From Aedes albopictus (lineage: Eukaryota > Arthropoda > Insecta > Diptera > Culicidae): a stretch of DNA of 64,000 bases. Within the stretch, counting starts at the first letter, position 1; the number at the start of each line of letters is the position of its first letter. Below are positions 10,901 to 22,343 of the stretch, piece after piece. A program made the position numbers and the translations under genes. The DNA lies in the NCBI RefSeq assembly GCF_035046485.1, contig NC_085137.1, positions 458,981,004 to 459,045,003 of the forward strand, in the 5' to 3' direction. The notes under the pieces were generated by a model. That model worked only from the letters and a program-made list of their open reading frames with translations, ran no database searches and was not told where the DNA came from.

Positions 10901-13092
10901 TTAACCCTCTAATACCCAACCCCGCCTTTAGACGGGGATAGTTTGTGCGTAAGTCCATACATGCATAAAAAAGATTGAGGTTTTTTTTCGATTTTTTTTT
11001 AAATCTCACAAATTATTTAGGCAGTATTAAAGTTTCTGAAACCGCTTTTAATGGGAATTGTGGAAGAAATTCTGTAAGGTCTGCACTGAAATTTCTCAAA
11101 AAAGAAATCTGGAAATAAAAAAAAATTGAAGCCTTTTAAGATACTAAAAGAAATGCAGAATTAATTATTTGCGAAATACCAGCGAAGGACTTTGAAAAAA
11201 ATCTTTTAAAAATAAACATTGACCTAGTGTTAGGAGGCGTTCTAGATGCTTGCCAAAGGCGGCGATGACTGGATTCTTTGTAACGTTACACATTTAAATA
11301 AGTTCAATCTTATTCCAAAATTGTAGATTTAATTTCATCATAAACCATCAATCAACAGGTCCGCTCTAGAGCCACAGTTTTCTCTAGTTACGGCATTTGC
11401 GTCAATCATTTATTACCAGAAGTCGAAACTTTTGCAGAGCAAAACCATTACTGCGCTTGAAGTCTCTATTATAAAGCCAAAACAAAATTGTTCAGCATGC
11501 ACAAGCTATAATTAAAAATGTCCTATAATCACTATGATAAAAAATAAATAAAAACTAAAAACTAATGTTGAACAGTTGTGACTTTCTCAGTCTAAAAGAA
11601 TTGAAATGGCTATAAAGTTTTGCATATTCTTTGAAAGGTCCAATACATATGACCAAAACATCGGGCTATGCCAAACATGCCGTTTCAATTCTCAAAAAAA
11701 AATCCTTTAAATTTAAACGGCTACTTAGTCTTTTAATTTGGAACAAATCTGGAACAAATTTCATTGTCACGGTGCTCGTTGACTCGTTGGGAAGGGGGGC
11801 TGTAGGCGTGACAAATAATAAATGAAATTGATAGAAAAATACCCTGATGAAGAAATACCCTGATGGAAAATACCCTGGTATGAAAAATCATAAAACTCAT
11901 CGGATTCTTAAAAAAAATCCGATCGATTCAGATTGAGATTTTTTTTTTATTTTTTCGAATTAAATTTGCTCTTTCATCAAGATGCTAAAATCAGACCAAA
12001 TTTTTGCAAGGGGGCTCACCCCTTTGACATAAAAGAAATTCAAAGATTGTGCCAGCCTAAGAGCTCATAGAGAATACCTAGGTAGCTAAACGGAAGCAGC
12101 ACATATTTTGGCTAGTGTGCTAAGAATGTTTCTCTAAAACGACAAAGGAGCCAAAAAATTTTGAAAATTTTGAATTTGATTGAAAAGTCTATACAAATAT
12201 GCTTGAACATAATACAATATCAATTCATTCTACTCTTGCATTACTCTCTCATTTTCACATAGCTTATCATTAATTTCGTCTAAGAAAATATATGTGAACT
12301 GATTTTGTAATAGTATATTCAGTATTGGTCAATACAAAGCTTGTGTACATGTTTTTTTCGGAAATTTTCTCTTGTACATGTCTATAACTTTAGAAGATAA
12401 TGAAGATGTTTTTTTTTTTGGGAAGATATCAAAATGCAATTATTTTAGAAAATCTATTTCGCTTTTGGTCTATTTTTGCCTTTTTTTATTTTTCATACAA
12501 ACTGATAAACTTTGAATGGCTCTGGAATTTTGCCTGGACCTCAAATATAATTTGAACATTTTTCGGAGACATTTTCTTTCTCAGGTTCAGAAGCTATAAC
12601 TGTTTTCAAAAGTATAGTTTTGAGCAAAAAATAAACAAATGGAAATATGTACGAATTTAGCCAACTGTCTTCAGCTAAATAAAATTTGGGAAAAGCATAA
12701 CAGTTAGCCAATGTACGGAAAATCATATAAACTGTCTGTCATGGAGCTTAAGTGGAATGAAAATCACAATGTCTGATATAAACTTTAAAATAATGAAAAT
12801 ATTGGTATCCTGTTTGGTTATCGTATTTATTTTGTATTTTGCCGTATATGAGTTATCTGATTGTTTCTTTGATCTTTCAAAATAATTTCTAATTCTGGTG
12901 TTATCATACTTAAGAATGCAATATTTTTTTTAATAAAGTTCGGAAGATAATCTGCAGAATTTAGTCTACAGGCGAACTGGATGCATTGCCTCCTGTTTTG
13001 GTTTTTGATTTTTATATAATTTTAAAAAAATACGAAATAATGTTTTCAAAATCGGTTTCCATACTTAGTAAATAGAAATATCAATATTTAGG
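10901..13092. other. AT-rich DNA, no gene seen
   Basis: The start, TTAACCCTCTAATACCCAAC, resembles the terminus of the TTAA-bounded element at 27486 and may mark another transposon end. Other small features are the palindrome TGTAACGTTACA (about 11279-11290) and three short direct repeats of AATACCCTGATG (11838-11880). No open frame with recognisable content. Confidence 0.55.
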
Positions 13093-13391
13093 TACACAGA
13101 AAAAAATATGTAATTAAAATTCAGCGAGAAATCATGCACATAAAGGGAATGCTAGAGTTAGTGCAATTTTACATGAGATATAATGTAAAATTACATTACC
13201 TTCGTGTAAATTTCCGCCAACTATCGCGTAAACCATCATGGACACCAACCGATTACGCGACTATTAGCGGAAATTTACACGAACTTAACGTAATTTTACA
13301 TGATAACTCATGTAAATTTGCACTAACTCTAGCATTCCCTTTATGTGCATGATTTTTCGCTGAATTTTACATGAATCTTTTTTTCTGTGTA
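13093..13391. mobile_element. Foldback MITE, TA-flanked
   Basis: It starts TACACAGAAAAAAAT and ends TTTTTTTCTGTGTA. The two halves pair along most of their length: GCGAGAAATCATGCAC with its complement, CATAAAGGGAATGCTAGAG with its complement, then GTGTAAATTTCCGC. TA lies at both ends, as for Tc1/mariner-type insertion. It contains no transposase, so it is non-autonomous. Its right-hand TA is also the left-hand TA of the next MITE. Confidence 0.85.
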
Positions 13392-13602
13392 GGGTCTGGG
13401 ACCATTTTGAGCACTTTCTGTTATAACTCAGTCAATTTCAAACCGATTGACTTGAATTTTATAACATGGCAGATACTAACATGGCAGATACTGTACATAT
13501 CTGATCGTGTCCCAAAAATCAAATCAATCGGTTCAAAATTGACTGAGTTACAGCAGCAAGTGTCCAAAATAGGTCCCCCTGCTGAAATGACCCCAGACCC
13601 TA
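13390..13602. mobile_element. Second foldback MITE, abutting the first
   Basis: The ends TAGGGTCTGGGACCATTTTG and the complement of AATGACCCCAGACCCTA pair. Further in, TAACTCAGTCAATTT pairs with AAATTGACTGAGTTA, followed by matching AACCGATTGA blocks. TA flanks both ends. A 14-bp tandem duplication (ACATGGCAGATACT, twice) lies near the centre at about 13465-13495. Confidence 0.8.
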
Positions 13603-14362
13603 TATTCGAAATTTTGATGGAAAAATAAACCATTTTAAACAAAATTTCTAAAAAAAATGTTTTGAAAAGTTTTTGGTAAAGGAAACAATAATTATGAGGG
13701 CGGAATTGGATGGTACATATCTGATTACACTCATTCGAAGGGGTTATTCTGCTTAGAGAAATCGGTACAAGATGATCCCTTTGAAACTTTTTGAAAAATG
13801 TGAATAGTTTTCCAAAGCTTTATAGTATTATCGAGTGAGTTCGATCATCACTCGAACATATTAATGTGAAGGAACATTTAATATTCAGATTATATCTATT
13901 AACCCACAAACGATAAGCCCCTCGATCCTCCGCCCACGCAATGCGCTAATCGCCCCACACACAATCAAAAAAGAAAGTGAAATTAGATCGCCCCCTTGTG
14001 TCCCGTACGAAAATAGCAGCCGGCCCCAAAACATTCTTAATCGGCATTCTTGGATCGTCCGCCGGGGAACCCACACTCACTTTTCTTGGCCTGGCCTGCC
14101 TGCACCTATCTAAAATGACGCGGCACGGCGCGCGGGTGATTTGACTATCTGGCAAAAACAAACGCCCAACAAACAAGAGTGTGGGAAATCACAATCAAAG
14201 CAACCCATGTGGTGTTTCGTTTGTCAGCAGTCGGCCGCGCTACTGTCGTGTCGCTTGAAGTCGAGTGCGATCTTTCGAAATGACGTTTTCGATTAAAGTA
14301 GGAGGGAAAATTGAAGTTTTTTTGACTTGAAATCAAAATTCCCAGGAACTACCCAAGTATCA
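13603..14362. other. No gene seen; CpG-rich part 13900-14330
   Basis: AT-rich at first. From about 13900 it is CpG-rich unique sequence of the kind seen at other promoter-like islands in this window. Several overlapping short open frames on the minus strand do not resemble known proteins. Confidence 0.4.
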
Positions 14363-14780
14363 ATAGGGTCCTAAAATTAATGACGAAATCTCGCTTATAT
14401 TAAATAATACGATCAAGCATGGTATTCTAATCGGAATTGTACTTTACTCGAACTTGAAAAACAAAGGAATAATGAGAAAATTCGAAATAAGAAACATGGT
14501 AAATAGTTCTACTTTGACATTTGAGGTTAACCTTGTGTGACTAAGCTCGACATTTTTCGCACTGGGATTTCAAAAATGTTCCTATCTGACATACACGGTG
14601 AAAAAAATCACTCAAAGTATGTGTTATAAGCTAGGGACGAGAGAAAAGGCTAAAAAAATAAAAATTATATATTTTCAGCTACGGTTAATAAAAACGTCAA
14701 AAAATGAGTAAATATGTACTCTTGAACCATATATTGTGGTTTAAAACAAGAATCCCGATAGGACTTTAGGAGCCTATTTA
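14363..14780 (+). mobile_element. 'AATAGGGTTCTAAAA' MITE, copy A
   Basis: It begins AATAGGGTCCTAAAATTAAT and ends ACTTTAGGAGCCTATTTA, so the ends form an imperfect inverted repeat. Internal landmarks shared with copies at 32543, 35199 (reverse) and 36368 are GCACTGGGATTTCAAAAATG, ATACACGGTGAAAAAAATCA and AAAATGAGTAAATATG. No coding frame. Confidence 0.75.
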
Positions 14781-15140
14781 AGATTTTAGTATGGGTGGAG
14801 CTGTCTGACAGTTGAACAACTTTCAAAAAATTAAATAAAATATTACAAATTAAAATAAATTTCTAGAAATGATGAAATTTAAAAAAAAACACCAACAGAT
14901 TGAAAATAAAAAAATAAAAACTATAATTGTATGGAGGAAAACGTCCCTTCTAAATCAGAAAAAAAACTTGAATTTCTGGCAACACTGACATGTTACATTT
15001 TATGTTTGAAACTAAAAATCTTATGTATGTTCACTTGGTGGATTTATTTTGAATTTTATTGCAATCCTGCTTAGAATTCACATCTAATTAGGTTAACAAA
15101 ATATTACTGAAAAAAAAAAATCATCAACTGTGTTGCCAGT
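14781..15140. other. AT-rich DNA, nothing recognised
   Basis: A/T-rich sequence between the MITE and the CpG-rich island. No open frame, repeat or RNA gene that I can support. Confidence 0.5.
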
Positions 15141-15149
15141 TTATCAATT

Positions 15150-16230
15150 CTCCATACATGCAACATAAGAAACCTGAGACTCATGCTTCTCAGCAGATAT
15201 TCTCAAATCCGTGAATACACCACTTTGAAAACTTCCACCCGAATTCATCGACGCGTCGGCTGATGCTGCGAGAAAACTGACGCGTCGCGTCGTGGGTGGT
15301 AAGGGCATCCCCACCTCGCCGAAAACCAGCTCCCAAATGGCACGCACCGAAAGAGAGGACGGAAGGCAGACGGCGGCCGGTGCGGCGGTCGGAAAATGTG
15401 ACATCAAATGTCACACGAAACACCACACGAATCGGCTGAAAGCGGCTTGAATGGCGCTGAGGCGGCTAGTTTTTCCTCCCGTCCGTCCGTCGTGTTTCAA
15501 AAATAGTGACCGAGCGTTTCAATGCAATGCAATGATGGTGGTGGTGGGATGAACGGGAGATTAAGTTTGTGTGAAAATAAATAGGAAAACAGGTGTTGCT
15601 TCGACACGGTTCGACGACGGGGATGAGCAAGATGCTTGCTGTTTAGAGACGATGAGGACGGGCAAAACTATTGCCTAATCGCGGCTGCTGGTTTGGCGGG
15701 ATTAGTTAGGCCGCCGCACGAGACCAAGGGGCTCGACGATGATCGAACTCGTTGGACGCGTTTAGATGGTTGGGTGACCCCTCGTCGTTTCCTCATCGTC
15801 GACGACGCGACGTTGACATTAGCGAGTGAACGCGCAATGGGGAAACGGAGTTGCCTACGACGGATGGATGATGAGAATGCCTCACTTACGATGGTTCTAA
15901 TTAATTTAGTCTAGCGCTTCTGGTTGGTGGGCGGGCGTATCTGTAGGGCGGCGTTAGGGCGGGCGGTGGCGTTTAGCCGTGCCGTCCGACTACTGGGGTA
16001 TTTAGATCAATATCATCTATTCATAGAACTGTCACCCCGCGCGCACTATACCTACTGCTGCGAAGAGTCGTCTGACTACCCCCTGTCTGTGTGTTAGCAC
16101 GGTTTTCGTTGCGCACACGGGAAGTCTACAAGGGCGGACCTAGTTTTGGACTACATACCTCGGGTTGTGATCTATGAGTTGCGGTCTAGTGTTTTGGTTC
16201 GGTGCGTATTGCGCGAGATATGAGAAATTG
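15150..16230. other. CpG-rich island, no proven gene
   Basis: More than 1 kb with many CpGs (GACGCGTCGGC, ACGCGTCGCGTCG, TCGTCGACGACGCGACG), unlike neighbouring AT-rich DNA. Open frames of 87-92 aa exist on both strands, but none shows a domain, conserved motif or splice context that would favour one. It could be promoter or regulatory DNA or part of an unrecognised exon. A GGTGGTGGTGGG run and ATGCAATGCAATG lie near 15525-15550. Confidence 0.35.
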
Positions 16231-16299
16231 AGGGGGCTTATTTTGATTTTGAGTTCTCAAGGAGATTCTGGCAAATTCACGCGGAAATTATTAACCAAT

Positions 16300-16650
16300 A
16301 GCTACACAATACAAATAATAAAAAGGCGAGAATTAAGGATTTGGTAATTCAAAACTTCGACAAAAATAAAAAAAAAAAACATAATATAAATAAGAATAAA
16401 AAATCTAATATTTTTAATAATAAAAATAAAAAAGAGGTTACCAAAAAAAATAAAAGAAAAAAATAACGAAAAAAAAACAAAAAATTGAAAAAATCCACGA
16501 AAAATAATAAACAGATCAAAAGTTAGGAATTAGAAAAAAAAATCAGAAGCTATACTCCAAAATTTCAACAACATGTTTAAAAAAAGAAATTAATAATCCA
16601 AAAATCCAAAAAAAATTAAAAAAAAACAGGTAAGAAGATAGGATAGCGTG
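16300..16650. repeat. A-rich low-complexity tract
   Basis: Almost entirely A with short AATAAAA and AAAAAT motifs, on the + strand. It directly precedes the SINE at 16671. Confidence 0.85.
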
Positions 16651-16670
16651 TTCCTAATGCAACTTTGCAT

Positions 16671-16909
16671 CTTGTTCTTCTTCTTTATGGATCTACGTCC
16701 GCACTGGGACTTGCCCTGCCTCGCTTTAACTTAGTGTTCCTTGCACACTTCCACAGTTATTAATTGAAGGGTTTTCTTTGCCTACCATTGCATGAATTTG
16801 TATATTGTGAGGCAAGTACAATGATACTCTATGCCCAGGGAGTCGAGAAAATTTTTTTCTCCGGATTGGCGATTCATAGCTTTAACCACTAGGCTAACTG
16901 GAGACCCCC
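16671..16909 (-). mobile_element. tRNA-derived SINE lacking box B
   Basis: On the minus strand it begins GGGTCTCCAGTTAGCCTAGTGG, a tRNA-like head with a good A box, and ends with an AAGAAGAAG tail. Imperfect target duplications AACTTTG(C/A)AT lie at 16661-16670 and 16910-16919. Compared with the relative at 63403-63675, it lacks about 28 bp spanning the B-box region, so its internal polymerase III promoter is broken. Confidence 0.85.
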
Positions 16910-16919
16910 AACTTTGAAT

Positions 16920-18984
16920 GTTCAACCTGAGAGTATTCTCTCGCCAGTCACATGATTTATAACAATGATGGCAAACAAGTGAAGATAATGGAAACATATT
17001 TGGTGGATGCTTGTGGCTGTAAATGTTGATTTTTTTTAGGCAATTTCTCCATTTTTTCAGTCTTTACCAACCAAAACTACTATGGCTTCAACATTCTGGC
17101 AATTCGCAGTGTAGCAAATTTTGACAATAGCTATATTGTAAATAGCGCGTTCCATGTGACATTCTAACATAAGTTCCAGGCTATAACGGTTTATTTTTTT
17201 TTTATTTTCTTCTGAAATTCTAAAAAAAAATAACATTTTCGGAAAAATGTCAATAATATTTCAGAAAGTTTTCTAAAGAACTGTCAAAATATTTAAAAAA
17301 TCTATATGTATACGGTTCTGAAAGCTTTGTAATGCTATTCAAGATTTTGTTGAATTCCAGAGGTTCTAACAGACATTCTTCAAAAAGAATTTATTTAAGT
17401 TTTCCTTTGTAAATTCTTCTAGCGACTTGTCAAAGATCATTTCAAAAACATCATAGAGGTTTCTTCGAAAAATTTCAATCAGTTCTGAAATTTCTACCAG
17501 AATTTTCTGCAGATTCGTCAGAAGATTTGTCCATGAATGCCTGCTAAGATTTCTTTTGCTGTTCTTTAGAAAAAAAAAACAAAGAAATTCTTCTAGAACA
17601 TTTCTCAGTATTTTTCCAAATTTTCTCAAGCAAATATTTCAAAACTTCCCCCATAAACATCTCCATACACATTTTCAAGTAAACTCAAGTAAAGATAATT
17701 CCATAATTTTGTTTTAAAATCCATCCCCGAATTCCTAAAAGAAAATTCTTAGATATTTCCTTGAGGTTTGCTCAAAGAAATGCCCGGATTTTCCAGCAAA
17801 TCGTCCAAAGATTTTTTTGTTTTCCTATGAGATTGTTTCAGGAATTTCTCAAAAAAAACCCAAGGACTCAACTAAAAGTGACTTTGAAAATTGCAGCCGT
17901 AGTTCCTAGATGCCGTAATTCCTTCAAAGGTTCCTTCAGAAATTCTTTCTGGGATTTGTTAAAGGGTTTCATCGAAAAATCTTTCTTTTAATAATCCATC
18001 TAAAAATGTACCGTTTTTCCAAGGATTCATTTAAAAAGTCTGCAAGTATTCTTCCACGGATTCTTTCCGAAATTTCTCCAAGGAATCCCCCAGAAGTCAT
18101 TCGTCCTGCAGTCGGGGATTCTCGCAAGAATTTCTCTTTCATAAGTTCATGCGAGAATTTCTCCAGACATTTTTGCTAGGATTCCATTAAAAGTTTCTCC
18201 AAGGATTTCTCCAGTGATGCCTTCATAAATTACTACAATTATTCATCCAAAATATTGTTCTTAGATCCCTTCTGGATTCAGATCCTTCTCAAGAAATTCC
18301 TCAGAGAATTCTGAGAAAAATTTCTACAACAGTACTACTGGCAACTCCATTGTGAACAAAATTTCTGCGAACACTACTCTGGGGATTTTCGCCATCGAGT
18401 GCATTACGAACTCCTCCGGGAATTGTTTCAGAAGTTCTTCCGAAGGTAGATGTTTGTGGAAGAAATCTGCAAAATCTAGGAGGCATGCCAACAAATTCAG
18501 GCAATTATCAAGAAAAAAAAATCCGAGATATCTTTTTTGGAGAAATTTGTATGTTACCAAAAAATCCTTCAAAGGTTCTTCCAGAACTTAATTCAAATAA
18601 ACCTCCTGAAATTCTCCAGATGAAATCTTCGGAAATTTCGTTAAGATTTGTTCAAGGAAATGCCCAGCAGATGTTTCCGGCAATTCGTCCCAAAAGTTTG
18701 TTTTAAAAGTTCTTCTAAGGATTTTTAAGGAGTTTCTGATGAAATTTCTCCATCTTGACATAATTTCAGAAACCGCAGCAGAAATGTTTAAATGATATTG
18801 ACAAACATTTTTCGCAGGAATTATCTGAGATTTTATGCAAAATTTATTTTACACTTCCTTCTGAAGGTTCCTCCAGAAATTCTTTCAAGGATATGTTAAA
18901 AGCTTTCTTTGAAAATTATTTCGAAGGCGCTTCTTAGAAATGCTCCTGAAACTCACCGAATATTTGTTCAAGGATTCATAAAAA
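16920..18984. repeat. Degenerate TTCTCCA/AAGGATT array
   Basis: From about 17200 the sequence is a diverged array of 12-bp-like motifs (TTTCTCCAAGGATT, AGAAATTCTTC, AATTCCTCAGAG). It is the same general type as the cleaner array at 59161-62160, but far more mutated. Many small open frames on both strands are produced by the repeat and are not genes. Confidence 0.7.
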
Positions 18985-18985
18985 C

Positions 18986-19769
18986 CCCGGTAACAATTTG
19001 AAGCTGAATAAACTTTTTCCAACCAGTTTAAAGCAGCCTTCATTTGAACAAAAGCTGAGCACAAGATGTACAATCCTTTATTCAGCCCCTAAACATCTAA
19101 TATTGGAGATTTTATGCAACCTTAAGCTGGTTTGAGGTTCACTGAAAGGCTGATTTAGGCCTTAACATGCACTTAGTCAGCAATCAATTAAATTGATTGA
19201 ATTTGGTTAAAAATTTAAAAAAATATGAACTTATTTTCACCATTTGCGGCTTTTCATGTCCAGAAGAGATGCTTCGGAAATTTATACATCCTTGTACATC
19301 TATGGGAAAACTGAGAATTGATCTCGGAATTCCTGATTTATAGTCACTCATCTCATCACTTACACTACACTTAAAAGTATACATATCCTCGATAACGAGA
19401 AACGAGAGCATTGCCTGTTGTATCTGAATAATCAAGAACTTAAGTGGAACTAAAGTTGTATTGAGGCTGAAAAAGATATGTATACTCTTTGAAAACACTG
19501 CTTGGGTCAGCTGTTAAAAATTATATGATTGAAGGTTGAACAACAGATGATTTATTCTGCATATTGATGTACGTTTCAAAGCTGGTTACAGAGATGAATA
19601 ATATCCTATTCAACTTGATATTCAGCTATCTATGTATTGCTGATTGAAGAGGTCGAACAAGCAATACTTCAGACCAATATACAGCTGTCATTGTATTCAG
19701 CCACTGCCACCATTATCCAGCCAATGTTCAGCTAATACTTTCACTGTTCAGCATTCATTGTTACTTGGG
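18986..19769. mobile_element. 784-bp MITE with CCCAAGTAACAAT ends, copy 1
   Basis: Left end CCCGGTAACAATTTGAAGCTG; right end CAGCATTCATTGTTACTTGGG, the inverted complement. TA follows the right end, and the left flank is AA (mutated). A second copy at 33077-33822 shares the same ends and internal blocks such as CAGCCTTCATTTGAACAAAA and GCTGAGCACAAGA. The short open frame inside (19184-19498, minus) has a diverged relative in copy 2, but neither looks like a transposase. Confidence 0.85.
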
Positions 19770-19771
19770 TA

Positions 19772-21330
19772 GTCTCTAAGATTCTTGCAAGAATTCCTCA
19801 TCAGAAATTTTGTCCGAAGAATTCCCCAGAAATCCCAATAAAACCTCCGAATAAGCTGCTGCGTTCCTCCAGCAATTTCTCCTTCATAAGTTCATCTATG
19901 ACTAAAACTTTCTGCGAGTATTCCTCCAAGCAAGGCAGAAATTACTCTAAGGAGTCTTTCAGAATATTATTCCAAGCTGCCTTCTGTGTTCAGATCCTTC
20001 CGAGAGGATTCTTCCAGAAATTTTCCCAATATTTCTCCTGGTAATTCAACTGTAAACACTTCAACAAATTATTCCGGGTATTCTTCAAGATTTTTGTTTT
20101 TGCGAAAATTACTTTTAAGATTCTGTCTGAAATCTTCACCAGGAACCAATCAAGGATTAATATCTTAAAATAATTTCAAATGAATGCTTCCATGAAGGCA
20201 TTTGAGAAAACACGTAGGAATTCATGGAAGCATTCCAAGCAAAATTTAGATTGGCAAAATACAGCATCACCCTGGGAGAAACTGACAAGATTGGCGACAA
20301 AATTCCTAAAATAATTTGGAAAAAAATCTCAAAAAAAAAATTTTTAATAAAAATTTAAGATAAGAAATTATGTGAAAATTACTTATCATTTTCTTAGAGG
20401 CATGCATACATATGTTTTAAGAAATGTCGAATAAAAGTCTTGAATGATCTTATGAAAAAAGCTCTGGGGAAATTATTTAAATAATTTCAGTAACGTCTGA
20501 AAATAGAATCCCTGTAAAGCTCATTATCAAAACGTTTGAAATTTTTAAGAAGCATTTATGAAGAACGTCCAGAAAAAGTCACTGAAAAAATCAGGATGCA
20601 GCTTTTAAATATTACAATTTCGGAAAAACTTCCGTTTTCTTATCATGATATAATTTTGAAATGAAGGCATTTGAGAATCCACGTTAGAATTCCTGGCAGC
20701 ATTCCCCACTAAACCTAGAAAGCGTGTCACGAAAAAAAATGACAAAAAGGCAAGCTTAATCCTCCAGGAAACCGACGAGATTGTGCAGATTACTGACGAA
20801 ATTCCGGGAATAATAAATAATCCGGAAAAAGGGTTTTGGATGAACATTTGAGATGTATAAACTATGTAGAAATCACTGCGGATTTTCACAGAAATTAAAG
20901 AAAACATTTCTCGCGCTTAGTATCATACGGGCGTATCTACAATGATCGATTTCTCTTCGTCGACTTTCTCTTTGGCCAATAACTAGAATAATTATTTTTC
21001 AGTTATTTTCATTGTTCTAGATGCTAGTCCTAGTTGTCCTGCACTGAAAAACATCAAGAGATCATCCGAACACTGATCATATTTCCCGGTAAACCCAAAA
21101 GAGAAAATCGATTAAGAGAAACCGATCATTGTAGATACGCCTGTATGATAGTAAGCGCGAGTTTTTTTAGAAATGTTAAAAAAAAATCCTAAAGGGTTTT
21201 ATGAAAAAAAAACTCTGGGGAAATTATAAAGAAACTTTTTAAGTGATGTTTAAAAAAGGAATACCAGAAATGTTTTTAAGAAAAACCTTTGAAAAAATAG
21301 ATTTTTTAAGAAATTTTGAGAAGAATTTTC
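19772..21330. repeat. Degenerate array with about 490-bp higher-order repeat
   Basis: This continues the degenerate TTCTCC-type sequence. Longer repeats are visible: GAAGGCATTTGAGAA at about 20193 and 20660, and TTATGAAAAAA(G/A)CTCTGGGGAAATTA at about 20450 and 21200. The second spacing is 746 bp, or about 494 once the 252-bp MITE insertion is removed, matching the roughly 480-bp spacing of the first. Confidence 0.55.
20910..21161. mobile_element. 252-bp MITE with about 60-bp inverted ends
   Basis: The left end CTCGCGCTTAGTATCATACG and the complement of GTATGATAGTAAGCGCGAG pair. Pairing continues through GGCGTATCTACAATGATCG, then TTTCTCTT...TCGA and TTTCTCTTT. There is no internal gene. It sits within the degenerate array and interrupts its higher-order unit. 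Confidence 0.85.
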
Positions 21331-22280
21331 TTTACCACCAGACCAAAAGAAGTTATTAATCTTATTTAAAAAAAAAAGAAATTATTATTTTCTTTCTGCA
21401 CGTTGTATTTAATTGCAGTCATTAAGTTCTACAATTTCAGAAACAAAAGAACTTCAGAAGACTTCAGTTTTATTGACAATATTGGCGGCTTTTGCTCTGA
21501 AAATTCTAAAAAAAAATAAAAATAAAATAAAATACATGCAAAAGAGGTGAGAAGACCTGGAGGGCGGCGTGTAAGATGAGCGATTCAGTTTTATAATACT
21601 AACGATGTAACACTAAATAACTGAAATATCCATGGTATTCATGGAAATCACGAAAAATCTCCCTCCCCAAAATTAAAAATCACAAAGTATTTAAAAAATT
21701 TCCGTGAATCCATGAGCATTTTGTTAGATAAGTTGATAAGTTTAATTATGGAATTTCGACTAGAATGGATCATTGAAACATTTTATCTAGTGCTCGTCGC
21801 ATTAAAACAAAGGTGACTTTGATTCCCGCAGCAAGAGAGTCATGACAATCATATCCAAGTCAGTGGTGTTGGTCACAAAACGAGGAAGATGGGTAACATG
21901 TGTGGGATTCTGTAGTTCTGTTCAGTTTGTCAATACAAGAGCAAGATAAAATAACTTCCCAAACGTCAACCTACCTCGATGTGCAGAACTATTTTTTTCT
22001 GTTGTTAGCAAATATAGGGAGTGCAAATAAGAAAATGCAAAGACAGGTTGACAGAAGTTGATTTTATTATCAGCGTTGATGTGACTAGAACGTTAATATG
22101 GTTCTCAGCACTGTTGTAACATGTTTAATCCAAGAAACAACTCGTTTTACAATGTTTGAAATTGACCGGTGCTTTGTTTACTTGAAATTTCCTTCATTAT
22201 AAATGAATTTTTCTAAAATAAAAGTCACGATTGCAATGGAGCAATGCACGTATCCCCTTATATAGCTTATAGTCGATGCC
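21331..22280. other. No gene seen
   Basis: AT-rich unique-looking DNA without a convincing open frame, repeat family or RNA gene. Confidence 0.5.
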
Positions 22281-22343
22281 ATGGAAACGAGTTCATTTTG
22301 TATATGCAGTGCCATCTTTGGCACAAAATGAACTCGTTTCCAT
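22281..22343. repeat. Perfect 21-bp inverted repeat
   Basis: ATGGAAACGAGTTCATTTTG plus T (22281-22301) is exactly repeated in inverse at 22323-22343, with a 21-nt loop. A third, imperfect copy (ATGGAAACAAGTTCATTTT) follows at about 22437, suggesting a MITE remnant or terminal repeats of a larger element. Confidence 0.85.
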
